A DNA stretch of 64,000 nucleotides from Burkholderiales bacterium. GTDB taxonomy: Bacteria > Pseudomonadota > Gammaproteobacteria > Burkholderiales > Burkholderiaceae_C. The position numbers and the translations under genes were made by a program. Positions within the stretch are counted from its first letter, which is position 1; the number at the start of each line of letters is the position of its first letter. The DNA lies in the NCBI GenBank assembly GCA_017307855.1, contig JAFKGD010000002.1:124001-188000 (forward strand). The letters are read 5' to 3'. The notes under the pieces were generated by a model, which was given only the letters and a program-made list of their open reading frames with translations, had not been told where the DNA came from and made no database searches. Below are positions 33,927-42,879 of the stretch, one piece after another.

Positions 33927-35153
33927 TCAGCCCAGCACGTCCCGCACCTGCGCGACCACGGCCTGCGCGAACGCCGGCTCGTTGATGTGATGGGGCACGC
34001 GCACGAGGCGGTGGGTGGATGTCTGCCGGAACTCGCGCTCGAGCACATCGAACAGCGCCGCGTCGGCCTGCGGATCGTGGAACGGCTGGCCCGGCGCATC
34101 GAGCATCGACAGGCCGCCCAACGGCAGCAGCAGGCGCACCGGCCCTGCCGCGTCATTGAGCTGCTGCGCGATGCGCCGCCCGGCCGCCACCATCTCGTCG
34201 GCATGGCTGCGCATCAGCGTGACGTTGGCGTTGTGCACGTGGAACAGCCTGCCGCGGTGCCGCGCCGGGATGGTCTCGGGGCCGCCCCAGTTGATCATGT
34301 CGAGCGCGCCGAGCGAGCCGATCCAGGGCAGGCCGTGGCGGGCCGCCGCGTCCAGCCGATGCCCGCCCGCGTCGCACACGCCGCCGGCCAGGTGCTGGCC
34401 GACTTCGGTGGTGGTGAGATCGACCACGGCCTGCAGCAGGCCGGCCGCGGCCAGTGCCTCCAACGTGCGGCCACCCGAGCCGTTGGCATGGAACACCTGG
34501 GTGTCGAACGCATCCTGCAGGCCGGCGCACACCTGCTGCACGCAGGGCGTGGTGACGCCGAACATCGTCAGGCCCAGCGCGGGCCGGTCGTCGTGCGCAG
34601 GGATCGGTACCGGATGCAGCAGCATGCCGGCCAGCGCATGCGCGGCGTTGGCGAGGATGGTGCGCGAGAGACGGTTGAGGCCCGCGATGTCGGTCACCGG
34701 GTACAGCGTCGCGAGATCCGACACGTCGACGAAGGGCGCCATGTTGCCCGAGGCCAGCGTGGACACCAGCAGCTTCGGCCGGCCGATCGGCAACAGGCGC
34801 AGCGCGGGCGCGATCATCGACGTGCCGCCGGAGCCGCCGATGCCCAGCATGCCGTCGATGCGGTCCGTGGACAGCCTCTCGCGTACCAGCGCGCACAGCG
34901 CCTCCCCCATCGCGATCACGGCGCGGCCCCGGTCGCCCGCCTCGAACACCGCCGCCGCGCCGCCAGGATGGTGGCCGGCCACGTGCGCGGCGCCGATGTC
35001 CGCGCGCGCATCGCGCGACAGGGTGCCCACGTCCACGGTCACGGCATCGACGCCGGCAGCACGCAGCAGCCCGGCGATGTAGAGCAGTTCTTCGGCCTTG
35101 GTGTCGAAGGTTCCCACCACCCAGGCGACAGGTTGCGTGGCTGCGCCAGTCAT
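33927..35153 (-). CDS. Tm-1-like ATP-binding domain protein (UPF0261)
   Basis: A 408-residue protein of the UPF0261 family, whose eukaryotic relatives include the N-terminal half of the tomato antiviral protein Tm-1. Typical are VVGTFDTKAEELLYI at the start, the glycine-rich LGIGGSGGTSMIAPALRLLP, the KLLVSTLASGNMAPFVDVSD segment and the late PLGGLSMLDAPGQPF. Bacterial members have no settled biochemical role. The locus also encodes, two genes upstream, the TIM-barrel family that forms the other half of Tm-1. That context argues that the two act together. The ATG at 35153 follows the SRPBCC gene by 13 bp. Confidence 0.92.
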   Translation of the reverse strand: MTGAATQPVAWVVGTFDTKAEELLYIAGLLRAAGVDAVTVDVGTLSRDARADIGAAHVAGHHPGGAAAVFEAGDRGRAVIAMGEALCALVRERLSTDRIDGMLGIGGSGGTSMIAPALRLLPIGRPKLLVSTLASGNMAPFVDVSDLATLYPVTDIAGLNRLSRTILANAAHALAGMLLHPVPIPAHDDRPALGLTMFGVTTPCVQQVCAGLQDAFDTQVFHANGSGGRTLEALAAAGLLQAVVDLTTTEVGQHLAGGVCDAGGHRLDAAARHGLPWIGSLGALDMINWGGPETIPARHRGRLFHVHNANVTLMRSHADEMVAAGRRIAQQLNDAAGPVRLLLPLGGLSMLDAPGQPFHDPQADAALFDVLEREFRQTSTHRLVRVPHHINEPAFAQAVVAQVRDVLG

Positions 35154-35166
35154 GGGCTGGAGCGCC

Positions 35167-35607
35167 TCAGCTGCGGGCGAAGCGCGCGCTGACGCATTCG
35201 AAGAAGGTGCGGAACGTTCCGGCCACGCGTTCGACGGCCTCGGCTTCCTGATCGGGCGGCACGTCGAACGTGGCCCACCATTCGCCGAAGCACTTGTTGC
35301 CCTCGGTGATGGGCAGCAGGTGCATCTCGGCCACGTAGTCCTTCCAGTCGGCGTCGATGTGCAGGATGCGGTAGCGGCAGCGGTGCTCGTCGTCCGACAG
35401 CGCCAGCAGCTGCTCGCGCAGGTAGCCGCCACCGTCGCGCACCGTGAAGTGGCGCACGCAGCCGACCTGGTCGGCGGGGCGGCCGTCCTCGATGTACGAC
35501 TGCTCGAAGTACGGGTGGTAGTTGCCCAGCGCGCCGAAGTCGCGCAGCATGTCCCATGCCTGATCGAGCGTGGCATCCATCACCGCGCTCACATAGACCC
35601 TGGCCAT
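35167..35607 (-). CDS. SRPBCC-family (Bet v 1-like/polyketide cyclase) protein
   Basis: A 146-residue single START-like domain. The pattern MARVYVSAVMDATLDQAWDM, FGALGNYHPYFEQSYIE and the C-terminal helix VERVAGTFRTFFECVSARF fit the SRPBCC hydrophobic-cavity fold used for ligand binding or cyclisation. No catalytic motif stands out. It lies between the Tm-1-like and PEP-hydrolase-like genes with gaps of 13 and 30 bp, so the three are almost certainly cotranscribed. A role in binding or chemically altering the pathway intermediate is plausible but unproven. Confidence 0.85.
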   Translation of the reverse strand: MARVYVSAVMDATLDQAWDMLRDFGALGNYHPYFEQSYIEDGRPADQVGCVRHFTVRDGGGYLREQLLALSDDEHRCRYRILHIDADWKDYVAEMHLLPITEGNKCFGEWWATFDVPPDQEAEAVERVAGTFRTFFECVSARFARS

Positions 35608-35637
35608 AGTCAGTCTCCTCTTTTCTTGCGGCGCGGA

Positions 35638-36468
35638 TCAGAACCGCACCTGCTTGTAGCGCTCCACGTGCGCCTTGATGGCGATCTCGGTGGGCAGGCG
35701 TTCCATGCTGCTCGCGCCGTAGAAGCCGTTGCAGTGCTGGCTGTTGCGCAGCACGTACTCGGCATCCTCGGGCATGGAGATCGGGCCACCATGGGCGATC
35801 ACGATGACATCCTTGCGCACACGGCGCGCGGCCTCGGCCCACTCGTCGATCAGGCGCACCGATTCGTCCAGGCTCTTGGCCGTGGTGGCACCGATGGTGC
35901 CGCCGGTGGTGACGCCCATGTGCGGCACGATGAAGTCGGCGCCGGCGCGGGTCATCTCCACGGCCTCGTCGGCCGAGAACACGTACGGTGTGGTGAGCAG
36001 GTCGAGTTCGTGGGCCTGGCGGATCATGTCGACTTCGGTGCTGAAGTTGATGCCGGTTTCCTCCAGGCTCTGGCGGAAGGTGCCGTCGATGATGCCCACC
36101 GTGGGAAAGTTCTGCACTCCGGAGAATCCCAGGTCCTTGAGCTTGCGCAGGAAGTACGGCATCACGATGAACGGATCGGTGCCGTTGACGCCCGCGATCA
36201 CCGGCGTGCGCTTGCACACCGGCAGCACCTCGCCGGCCATCTCCAGCACGATCTCGTTGGCGTTGCCGTAGGCCAGCAGGCCGGCCGACGACGCGCGTCC
36301 GGCCATGCGGTAGCGGCCGGAGTTGTAGATGACGATGAGGTCGATGCCGGCGGCCTCCTCGCACTTGGCCGAGATGCCGGTACCGGCGCCTCCTCCGACG
36401 ATGGGTTCACGGCGCGCCACCATGGCCTGGAACTTCTCCATCAGGGCGGTGCGTTCAAAGCGCGGCAT
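35638..36468 (-). CDS. Phosphoenolpyruvate hydrolase family TIM-barrel protein (Tm-1 C-terminal-like)
   Basis: A 276-residue TIM-barrel protein. Diagnostic stretches are [59 protein letters not shown] and [19 protein letters not shown], ending with AHGGPI and a C-terminal [16 protein letters not shown]. The family is annotated as PEP hydrolase-like or TIM-barrel signal protein, but the reaction in bacteria is unclear. In the plant Tm-1 protein this fold is fused behind the UPF0261 domain; here the two are separate genes with an SRPBCC gene between them. It is the first cytosolic gene after livM. Confidence 0.88.
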   Translation of the reverse strand: MPRFERTALMEKFQAMVARREPIVGGGAGTGISAKCEEAAGIDLIVIYNSGRYRMAGRASSAGLLAYGNANEIVLEMAGEVLPVCKRTPVIAGVNGTDPFIVMPYFLRKLKDLGFSGVQNFPTVGIIDGTFRQSLEETGINFSTEVDMIRQAHELDLLTTPYVFSADEAVEMTRAGADFIVPHMGVTTGGTIGATTAKSLDESVRLIDEWAEAARRVRKDVIVIAHGGPISMPEDAEYVLRNSQHCNGFYGASSMERLPTEIAIKAHVERYKQVRF

Positions 36469-36492
36469 GGGAATACTCCTTGGATATCGGCT

Positions 36493-37455
36493 TCATCGCG
36501 AAGCCTTGGGGGGAACCTGGGGGGGCGTGGAGCGCAGCGCGGCGAAGGCGCCCGCCACGCCGCGGCGGAACGTCAGCACGCACACCATGAAAATGGCGCC
36601 GGTGACCACGGTCACCCAGCCGCCGAAAGCATCGAGGTAGTACTGCAGGCCCACCACGATGGCCGCGCCCACGGCCGGGCCGAACACCGTGTGCATGCCG
36701 CCCAGCAGCGCCATCAGCACCACGTCGCCCGAGAGATGCCAGTGCACGTCGGTGAGCGCCGCGAGCTGGAACACCAGCGCCTTCATCGATCCGGCCAGGC
36801 CCGAGAGCGCCGCCGACAGCACGAACAGCATCAGCTTGTAGCGCTCGACCGGATAACCCAGCGAGCGGGCGCGCGGCTCGTGCTCGCGGATGGCGGCCAC
36901 CACGTGGCCGAACGGCGAATGCACGACGCGATGGATGAGCCACAGGCCGCCCAGGGTGAGCGCGAGCACCACGTGATAGAGAGCCACGTCGCTGCGCAGA
37001 TCGACCAGGCCCAGCAGCCGGCCGCGTGGAATCTGCTGCAGCCCGTCCTCGGCGCCGGTGAACGGCAGCTGCAGGAAGATGAAATAGATCATCTGCGCCA
37101 GCGCCAGCGTGATCATGGCCAGATAGATGCCCTGCCGCCGGATGGCCAGCACGCCGAACACCGCGCCCAGCGCGGCGGCAGTGGCTGTGCCCGCCAGCAG
37201 GCCCAGTTCGGGCGTGAGGCCCCAGTGCTTGGTGGCCAGGCCCGTGAGATACGCGGCGCTGCCGAAGAACGCGGCGTGGCCGAAGGACATCATCCCGCCG
37301 AAGCCCAGCAGCAGGTTGTACGCGCAGGCCAGCAGCGCCATGCACAGCAGCTTCATCACGAACACGGGGTAGACCAGTTGCGGCACCCAGGGCACGGCCA
37401 GCAGCGCCAGCACGGTGAGCGCCATCGCGATGCGCACGGGCGTGGTGGTCGTCAT
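36493..37455 (-). CDS. livM: Branched-chain-type ABC transporter permease LivM
   Basis: A 320-residue integral membrane permease with about nine hydrophobic helices. YNLLLGFGGMMSFGHAAFFG is the hallmark LivM segment, and VVAAIREHEPRARSLGYPVE is the cytoplasmic loop that contacts the ATPase. It starts at ATG 37455, overlapping livH by 4 bp, and is followed after 24 bp by the PEP-hydrolase-like gene. With LivH it forms the membrane channel for a small organic acid, amino acid or urea-type substrate. Confidence 0.93.
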   Translation of the reverse strand: MTTTTPVRIAMALTVLALLAVPWVPQLVYPVFVMKLLCMALLACAYNLLLGFGGMMSFGHAAFFGSAAYLTGLATKHWGLTPELGLLAGTATAAALGAVFGVLAIRRQGIYLAMITLALAQMIYFIFLQLPFTGAEDGLQQIPRGRLLGLVDLRSDVALYHVVLALTLGGLWLIHRVVHSPFGHVVAAIREHEPRARSLGYPVERYKLMLFVLSAALSGLAGSMKALVFQLAALTDVHWHLSGDVVLMALLGGMHTVFGPAVGAAIVVGLQYYLDAFGGWVTVVTGAIFMVCVLTFRRGVAGAFAALRSTPPQVPPKASR

Positions 37456-38345
37456 GCCGCGCCCTCCCGCCCGAACAGGCCGCGCGGGCGCAGCAGCAGC
37501 ACCAGCACCATCACCACGAAGATCACTGTCGTCGAGGCTTCGGAATAGAACACCTTGGTCAGCCCTTCGATCACGCCGATGCCTAAGGCGGTGACGATGG
37601 ATCCCAGCACCGAGCCCATGCCGCCGATCACCACGATGGCGAAGACGATGATCACCAGGTTGGAACCCATGCCCGAGTTGACGTGAAGAATGGGCGCCGC
37701 AAGAACCCCCGCGAAGGCTGCCAGCGCGATGCCGGCGGCATAGGTGAGCGTGAGCAGGCGGGGCACATCGATGCCGAACGACTGCGTGAGCGCGGGCTTC
37801 TCGGTGGCGGCGCGCAGCGTGGCGCCCAGGCGCGTGCGCTCGATGAGCCACCACGTGGCCAGGCAGGCGGCCAGCGCCGCGCCGATGACCCAGATGCGGT
37901 AGAGCGGCAACACCATGAAGCCCAGGTCGGCCACGCCGCGCAGCGATTCGGGCACCGGGTACGGCCTGCCCGAGGTGCCGTACGCCACGCGGAACCCGCC
38001 TTCGAGCACCAGCACCAGACCGAAGGTGAGCAGCAGCCCGTAGATGGGATCGAGCCCGTAGAGCCGGCGCAGCAGCGTGCGCTCGAACAGCCCGCCGGCC
38101 AGCCCCACGCCCAGCGGCACCAGCAGCAGTGCCGCCCAGTAGCCCGCGCCGGTGGTGTTCTGCAATATCCAGGCGCAGAACGCGCCCACCATGAAGAACG
38201 CGCCGTGCGCGAAATTGACGATGCGCAGCAGGCCGAAGATGACCGCCAGCCCGAGGCTGAGCACGGCATAGAAGCAACCGTTGACCAGCCCCAGCACCAT
38301 CTGCCCCGCCAGCACCGGCAGCGGCAACCCGAATATCTCGCTCAC
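37452..38345 (-). CDS. livH: Branched-chain-type ABC transporter permease LivH
   Basis: A 297-residue permease. GLVNGCFYAVLSLGLAVIFG and RIVNFAHGAFFMVGAF are classic LivH segments, and the EAA-like loop is LGATLRAATEKPALTQSFGI. The GTG start at 38345 gives the normal short N-terminus (SEIFGLPLPVLAGQM); the in-frame sequence further upstream runs into the divergent AraC gene. Only 32 bp separate it from that AraC start, so livHM has a very compact promoter or depends on transcription passing through the antisense AraC gene from livF. Confidence 0.92.
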   Translation of the reverse strand: MSEIFGLPLPVLAGQMVLGLVNGCFYAVLSLGLAVIFGLLRIVNFAHGAFFMVGAFCAWILQNTTGAGYWAALLLVPLGVGLAGGLFERTLLRRLYGLDPIYGLLLTFGLVLVLEGGFRVAYGTSGRPYPVPESLRGVADLGFMVLPLYRIWVIGAALAACLATWWLIERTRLGATLRAATEKPALTQSFGIDVPRLLTLTYAAGIALAAFAGVLAAPILHVNSGMGSNLVIIVFAIVVIGGMGSVLGSIVTALGIGVIEGLTKVFYSEASTTVIFVVMVLVLLLRPRGLFGREGAA

Positions 38346-38377
38346 GCGCGCTCCTTCGAACTTATGATTTGCGGCCC

Positions 38378-39241
38378 ATGGCCCATCCCGACCTGTCGAC
38401 CGAAACCCACATCTGGGGCGACGACACGCACTACACCACCGTGCGGGCCGAGCACTGCGAAGCACTGGCGGCGCGGCATATCGCGCATGTGGCGGTGATC
38501 GACGCCGCGTCGCCCTATGCCATCGTGCGCACCCACCTCTCGGGCGCCTTCCTGCAGGTGTGCGTGGCCGGCGAGGGCCGCACCTTGCTGGACGGCCGCT
38601 GGTACCCGCACAAGCCCGGGCTCGCGAGCTTCGCGCCGGCCCACGTGCTGCATGCCTTCCACTGCGTGCCCGGCAAGCGCTGGCAGCTGGCCTGGGTGCG
38701 GTTCATGCCGACCTCCGAGCGGTCGGTGGACGGCGCGATGTCGCCGGTGATGACGCGCTTCGACGGCCAGGGCCTGCAGCACGCCGTGCTGGGCCTGGCG
38801 CGCGAGATGGACGGCGCGGCCGACCCCGGCACCTGCGCCATCTGGGTGGACGTGATCGAACGCTACATCGGCCGCGTGCTCGAACCCTGGCAGCGCGAGG
38901 CGCGGCTGGTGGCCGTTTGGCATGCGGTGCAGGCCGACCTGGCGCGCGACTGGAGCCTGGCCGACATGGCCCTGCTGGCCAACACCAGCGAAGAACACCT
39001 GCGCCGGCTGTGCCAGAAGACGCACGGGCGCAGTCCCGGAAAGCAGCTCGCGTCGTTGCGCATGGCGCATGCGGCGCGCCTGCTGGCCACCACGGGCGAC
39101 AAGGTCGAGGTGATCGCGCGCAGCGTGGGCTATGCCAACCCGTTCGCGTTCTCCAACACCTTCAAGCGGCTCACGGGCTTCCGCCCTTCGGACTACCGCG
39201 CGCGGCCCCATGTGTCGCTGCTGCACGGTTCAGACTCCTAG
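38378..39241 (+). CDS. AraC-family transcriptional regulator nested in the liv gene set
   Basis: A 287-residue AraC regulator. The N-terminal cupin sensor (GEGRTLLDGRWYPHKPG, FHCVPGKRWQLAWVRF) precedes two helix-turn-helix motifs (DWSLADMALLANTSEEHLRR and KVEVIARSVGYANPFAFSNT). It lies on the plus strand while the transporter genes on both sides lie on the minus strand. Its end overlaps livF by 12 bp tail to tail, and its start is 32 bp from livH. ATG 38378 is chosen over a TTG just upstream. It is the obvious candidate to regulate livHM and the downstream Tm-1-like locus. Confidence 0.93.
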   Translation: MAHPDLSTETHIWGDDTHYTTVRAEHCEALAARHIAHVAVIDAASPYAIVRTHLSGAFLQVCVAGEGRTLLDGRWYPHKPGLASFAPAHVLHAFHCVPGKRWQLAWVRFMPTSERSVDGAMSPVMTRFDGQGLQHAVLGLAREMDGAADPGTCAIWVDVIERYIGRVLEPWQREARLVAVWHAVQADLARDWSLADMALLANTSEEHLRRLCQKTHGRSPGKQLASLRMAHAARLLATTGDKVEVIARSVGYANPFAFSNTFKRLTGFRPSDYRARPHVSLLHGSDS

Positions 39242-39934
39242 CCGCGCGGCCACGCGCTCGAAGTCCGCGCGCAGCGCCGCGGCATCCAGGCATTCGACGA
39301 CGCGGCCGGTCTCGATCACGTAGTGGCGATCGGCCAGGCTGGCGGCGAAGCGCACGTTCTGCTCGACCAGCACGATGGTGTAGCCGCGTGCCTTGAGCGA
39401 GACGATCAGCTCGCCGATACGCTCGACGATGACCGGCGCCAGGCCTTCGGTGGGTTCGTCCAGCAGCAGCAGCCGCGCGCCCGTGCGCAGGATGCGCGCG
39501 ATGGCCAGCATCTGCTGCTCGCCCCCCGAAAGCTGCGTGCCGGACGATGACGCGCGCTGCGCCAGATTGGGAAACAGCGCGTACAGCTCGTCCTCGTCCA
39601 TGCCGCCCGCTGCGATCACGGGCGGCAGGCGCAGGTTCTCGCGCACGGTGAGCGATGCGTAGATGCCGCGGTCGTCGGGGCAGAAGCCGATGCCCGCGCG
39701 GCCGATGCGGTGGGGCAGCATGCCGACCAGCTCGGTGCCGCGCAGGCGGATCGAGCCGCGCAGCGGCGCCACCATGCCCATCACCGACTTGAGCAGCGTG
39801 GACTTGCCGGCGCCGTTGCGGCCCAGCAGCGTGAGGATCTCGCCCTCGCGCACTTCCAGGTCGATGCCATGCAGCGCCTGGCTCGGGCCGTACCAGGCCT
39901 GCAGCCCGCGCACTTCGAGCAGTGCTTCAGCCAT
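39230..39934 (-). CDS. livF: Branched-chain-type ABC transporter ATPase LivF
   Basis: A 234-residue ABC ATPase. Walker A GRNGAGKSTLL (about 38-48), signature LSGGEQQMLAIARIL, Walker B LLLLDEPTEGLAP and the switch His in VLVEQNV are all present. It powers import together with LivG. It overlaps livG by 8 bp and ends inside the tail of the antisense AraC gene, so its mRNA 3' end overlaps that gene. Confidence 0.95.
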   Translation of the reverse strand: MAEALLEVRGLQAWYGPSQALHGIDLEVREGEILTLLGRNGAGKSTLLKSVMGMVAPLRGSIRLRGTELVGMLPHRIGRAGIGFCPDDRGIYASLTVRENLRLPPVIAAGGMDEDELYALFPNLAQRASSSGTQLSGGEQQMLAIARILRTGARLLLLDEPTEGLAPVIVERIGELIVSLKARGYTIVLVEQNVRFAASLADRHYVIETGRVVECLDAAALRADFERVAARLGV

Positions 39935-40703
39935 GCGCCGCCTCCGGCCGCGTGTGGTGGGCGCCCTGCCCCAGGTACGCCGCCACCACGCGCTCGTCGC
40001 GCGAGACGCTGGCGTAGTCGCCTTCGGCCAGCACCTCGCCGCGCGCCAGCACGGTGATGCGGTCGCACAGGTCGGACACCACCGAAAGGTTGTGCTCCAC
40101 CATCAGCACGGTGCGCCCGGCCGCCGCGCGCCGGATCAGCGCCGTGGCCTGTGCGATGTCTTCGCTGCCCATGCCGGCCATGGGTTCGTCGAGCAGCAGC
40201 ATCTTCGGCTCCAGGGCCAGCGTGGTCGCCAGTTCCAGCGCGCGCTTGCGGCCGTACGGCAACTCGCCCGCAAGGTGGGTGGCCCAGCCGGACAGCCCCA
40301 CCTGTTCCAGCAATTCGAGCGCGCGTTCGTCATGGGCGCGCAGCACGCGGTCGCTGCGCCACCAGTCGAACGACTGGCCGCGCTGGCGTTGCAGCGCCAG
40401 CCGCACGTTCTCCAGCACGCTCAGCTGCGCGAACACCGCCGAGATCTGGAACGAGCGCACCAGCCCGCGCCGCGCCACCACGTCGGCGGGTAGCCGCGTG
40501 ATGTCCTCCCCATCGAACACGATGCGCCCGGCTGTGGGCTCGATGAATCGCGTGAGCAGGTTGAAGCAGGTGGTCTTGCCCGCGCCATTGGGGCCGATCA
40601 GCGCGTGGATGCTGCCCGCGCGGACCGTCAGGTCGACACGGCTGACGGCATGGAAGCCGTGAAAGCTGCGCGACAGCCCGCGCGCTTCGAGAACGATGCT
40701 CAT
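39927..40703 (-). CDS. livG: Branched-chain-type ABC transporter ATPase LivG
   Basis: A 258-residue ABC ATPase with Walker A GPNGAGKTTCFNLLT, Walker B MLLLDEPMAGMGSE and the LivG-type signature LPYGRKRALELATTLA in place of LSGGQ. It also has the LivG-specific Q-loop region (GLVRSFQISAVFAQLSV). It forms the second ATPase of the heterodimeric importer. It is 73 bp downstream of the substrate-binding protein gene and overlaps livF. Confidence 0.95.
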   Translation of the reverse strand: MSIVLEARGLSRSFHGFHAVSRVDLTVRAGSIHALIGPNGAGKTTCFNLLTRFIEPTAGRIVFDGEDITRLPADVVARRGLVRSFQISAVFAQLSVLENVRLALQRQRGQSFDWWRSDRVLRAHDERALELLEQVGLSGWATHLAGELPYGRKRALELATTLALEPKMLLLDEPMAGMGSEDIAQATALIRRAAAGRTVLMVEHNLSVVSDLCDRITVLARGEVLAEGDYASVSRDERVVAAYLGQGAHHTRPEAAHG

Positions 40704-40776
40704 GCGGATGGAAGAAGTGGGGGCAGGAAACCGCCAGCGGCGCGCGCGGCGCCGCCGGCCCGGACGATGCGGCGGC

Positions 40777-42006
40777 TTACTTCTTCACCAGGTAGCAGGT
40801 GCTCTGCTCCAGCGGCATGAAGGCCTGCGCCGCCGGAATGGTCTTGACCAGCTTGAGGTAGTCCCAGGCGTACTTCGATTCCGCCGGCGTCTTCACTTCC
40901 CACAGGTACATGTCGTGCACCATGCGGCCGTCGGCGCGGATGCGGCCACCCTTGGCGAACATGTCGTTGATGGGCATCTCGCGCATCCTGGCCGACACGG
41001 CATCCGGATCGTCGCTGCCGGCGGCCTGGATGGCCTTGAGGTAGTGCATCGTCGACGAATAGTCGCCCGCGTGCGCCATGTTGGGCATCTGCCCCACGCG
41101 CTGGAAGTAGCGCCGCGCGAACGCACGCGTCTCGTCGTTCATGTCCCAGTACCAGGCGTTGGTGAGCTGCAGCCCCTGCGCGGTCTGCAGGCCCAGCGCA
41201 TGCACATCGTTGATCCACAGCAGCAGCGCGGCGAGCTTCTGGTTCTTCGTGATGCCGAATTCCTGCGCGGCCTTGATGGCGTTGATGGTGTCGTTGCCGG
41301 TGGAGGCCAGGCCGATGATCCTGGCTTTGGAGGCCTGCGCCTGCAGCATGTACGAGGAAAAATCGGTGGTACCCAGCGGGTGCCGCGCGGCGCCCACGAC
41401 GCGGCCCTTGGCATTGCGCACCACGTCGGACACCTGCTGCTCCAGCCCGATGCCGAAGGCGAAATCCACCGTGAGGAAGAACCACGAGTCGCCGCCGGCC
41501 TCCACGATCGTGCGGCCCGTGCCGTGCGCCAGCGAGTAGGCGTCATACGTGTAATGCACCGCATAGGGCGAGCATTGCGCGTTGGTGATGCCCACGTTGG
41601 ACGAGTTGTTGACGATGACGTGGCGCTTCTTTTCCTTGGCCACGCCGGCCACGGCGAGTGCGACGCCGGAGTTGGCCAGGTCGTTGATCATGTCCACGCC
41701 GCCGGCGTCGAACCATTCGCGGGCCTTGGCGGCGCCCACGTCGGCCTTGTTCTGGTGATCGGCGAAAACCACCTCGATGGGCTTGCCGAACATGCGTCCG
41801 CCGAAGTCTTCCACCGCCATCTTGACCGCTTCGACCGCGCCCTTGCCGGAGATGTCGGCGTAGGTGCCCGAGATGTCGGTGAGCACGCCGATGCGCACCA
41901 CGTCACCCGAGAGCTTGCCCGCGGCCGGCGCCTGCGCGCCAGCGGTGCCCAAGCCCGCCATCAGTGCCACGCACGCGGCAGCCCACTGTGTCAGAACCTT
42001 TTTCAT
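40777..42006 (-). CDS. ABC transporter substrate-binding protein (Leu/Ile/Val-BP family)
   Basis: A 409-residue periplasmic binding protein of Peripla_BP_6 type. ATG 42006 (MKKVLTQWAAACVALMAG) follows a GAGGAGAC ribosome site and starts a clear signal peptide, cleaved near AGAQAPAA. The fold begins with VVRIGVLTDISGTYADISG, the usual first strand, and has KGAVEAVKMAVEDFGG. Ligands of this group range from amino acids to aromatic acids and amides. It heads the livGF set and stands downstream of kdpE on the same strand with a 147-bp gap that should hold its promoter. Confidence 0.93.
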   Translation of the reverse strand: MKKVLTQWAAACVALMAGLGTAGAQAPAAGKLSGDVVRIGVLTDISGTYADISGKGAVEAVKMAVEDFGGRMFGKPIEVVFADHQNKADVGAAKAREWFDAGGVDMINDLANSGVALAVAGVAKEKKRHVIVNNSSNVGITNAQCSPYAVHYTYDAYSLAHGTGRTIVEAGGDSWFFLTVDFAFGIGLEQQVSDVVRNAKGRVVGAARHPLGTTDFSSYMLQAQASKARIIGLASTGNDTINAIKAAQEFGITKNQKLAALLLWINDVHALGLQTAQGLQLTNAWYWDMNDETRAFARRYFQRVGQMPNMAHAGDYSSTMHYLKAIQAAGSDDPDAVSARMREMPINDMFAKGGRIRADGRMVHDMYLWEVKTPAESKYAWDYLKLVKTIPAAQAFMPLEQSTCYLVKK

Positions 42007-42153
42007 AGTCTCCTCTCGTTGTGTGGAGCCGCGGACCCTGTGGCCCGAAGCTGCACGCATCGTAGAGGCCGGCCGGCGGCCGGACCATGCCGGGAAGGCA
42101 CGGGTGGATACTCGAAATCCACAGCGGGTTATCCCGGATGAAGGCTATCCCCT

Positions 42154-42879
42154 TCAGTGATTGGCCGGCTTCGCCACACCTGCGAACCGCAGCCCGACGC
42201 CCGGCTCGGTCACGATGTAACGCGGATGCGCGGCGTCGTCGTCCAGCTTGGCGCGCAGCTTGCCGACGAGGATGCGCAGGTAGTGCGAATCGTCGCCATG
42301 GCTCGGGCCCCAGAGCTCGCGCAGCAGTTGCGGCTGCGTGAACAGCTTGCCGGGCCGTGCCGCCAGCAAGGCGAGCAGGGCGAATTCCTTGCGCGTGAGC
42401 GGCACCGCCTCACCCACCAGCCGCACTTCGCGCTGCGCGAGATCGATGCGCAGCCGTCCATCGTCGAACACCGGCTCGGCCTCGCCACGCGGCGCCGCCA
42501 GGCGCAGCAGCACGCGGATGCGCGCCATCAACTCGCCCACGCCGAAGGGCTTGGTCACGTAGTCGTTGGCGCCGGCATCGAGCAGCGCCACCTTCTCGTC
42601 TTCCGCCGACCGCACGGTGAGCACCAGCACCGGCACGCGCGACCACTGGCGCAGTTCGCGCAGTACCTCGGCCCCATCGCGGTCGGGCAGGCCCAGGTCG
42701 AGCACGACGATGTCCGCCCCCTTGCCGGCCAGCAGGCTCAGGCCTTCGTGGCCGGTGGCGGCCAGCAGCGTCAGGTAGCCCTGAGAGCGCAGGCTGATGT
42801 CGATCAGCTTGCGGATCTGCGGCTCGTCGTCGATGACGAGCACGCGCGCCGGCAAGGAGGTGTCGGGGCTCGCGCTCAT
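42154..42879 (-). CDS. kdpE: Response regulator KdpE
   Basis: A 241-residue OmpR-type response regulator. The receiver domain has the acidic pair IDDEP, phospho-acceptor D61 (VVLDLGLPD), Thr in VLVLTVRS and Lys in YVTKPFG. The C-terminal winged helix includes VPLTRKEFALLALLAARPGK and RELWGPSHGDDSHYLRI, typical for KdpE. On phosphorylation by KdpD it activates the kdp operon under potassium limitation. The ATG at 42879 overlaps the kdpD stop by 4 bp. Confidence 0.97.
   Translation of the reverse strand: MSASPDTSLPARVLVIDDEPQIRKLIDISLRSQGYLTLLAATGHEGLSLLAGKGADIVVLDLGLPDRDGAEVLRELRQWSRVPVLVLTVRSAEDEKVALLDAGANDYVTKPFGVGELMARIRVLLRLAAPRGEAEPVFDDGRLRIDLAQREVRLVGEAVPLTRKEFALLALLAARPGKLFTQPQLLRELWGPSHGDDSHYLRILVGKLRAKLDDDAAHPRYIVTEPGVGLRFAGVAKPANH

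Noticed and set aside
33927-36468. Phage-defence locus because of similarity to the antiviral Tm-1
   Set aside because: The neighbours are an ABC importer, an SRPBCC protein and a CoA transferase. No nuclease, recombinase or defence-type gene is near, so a metabolic role is favoured.
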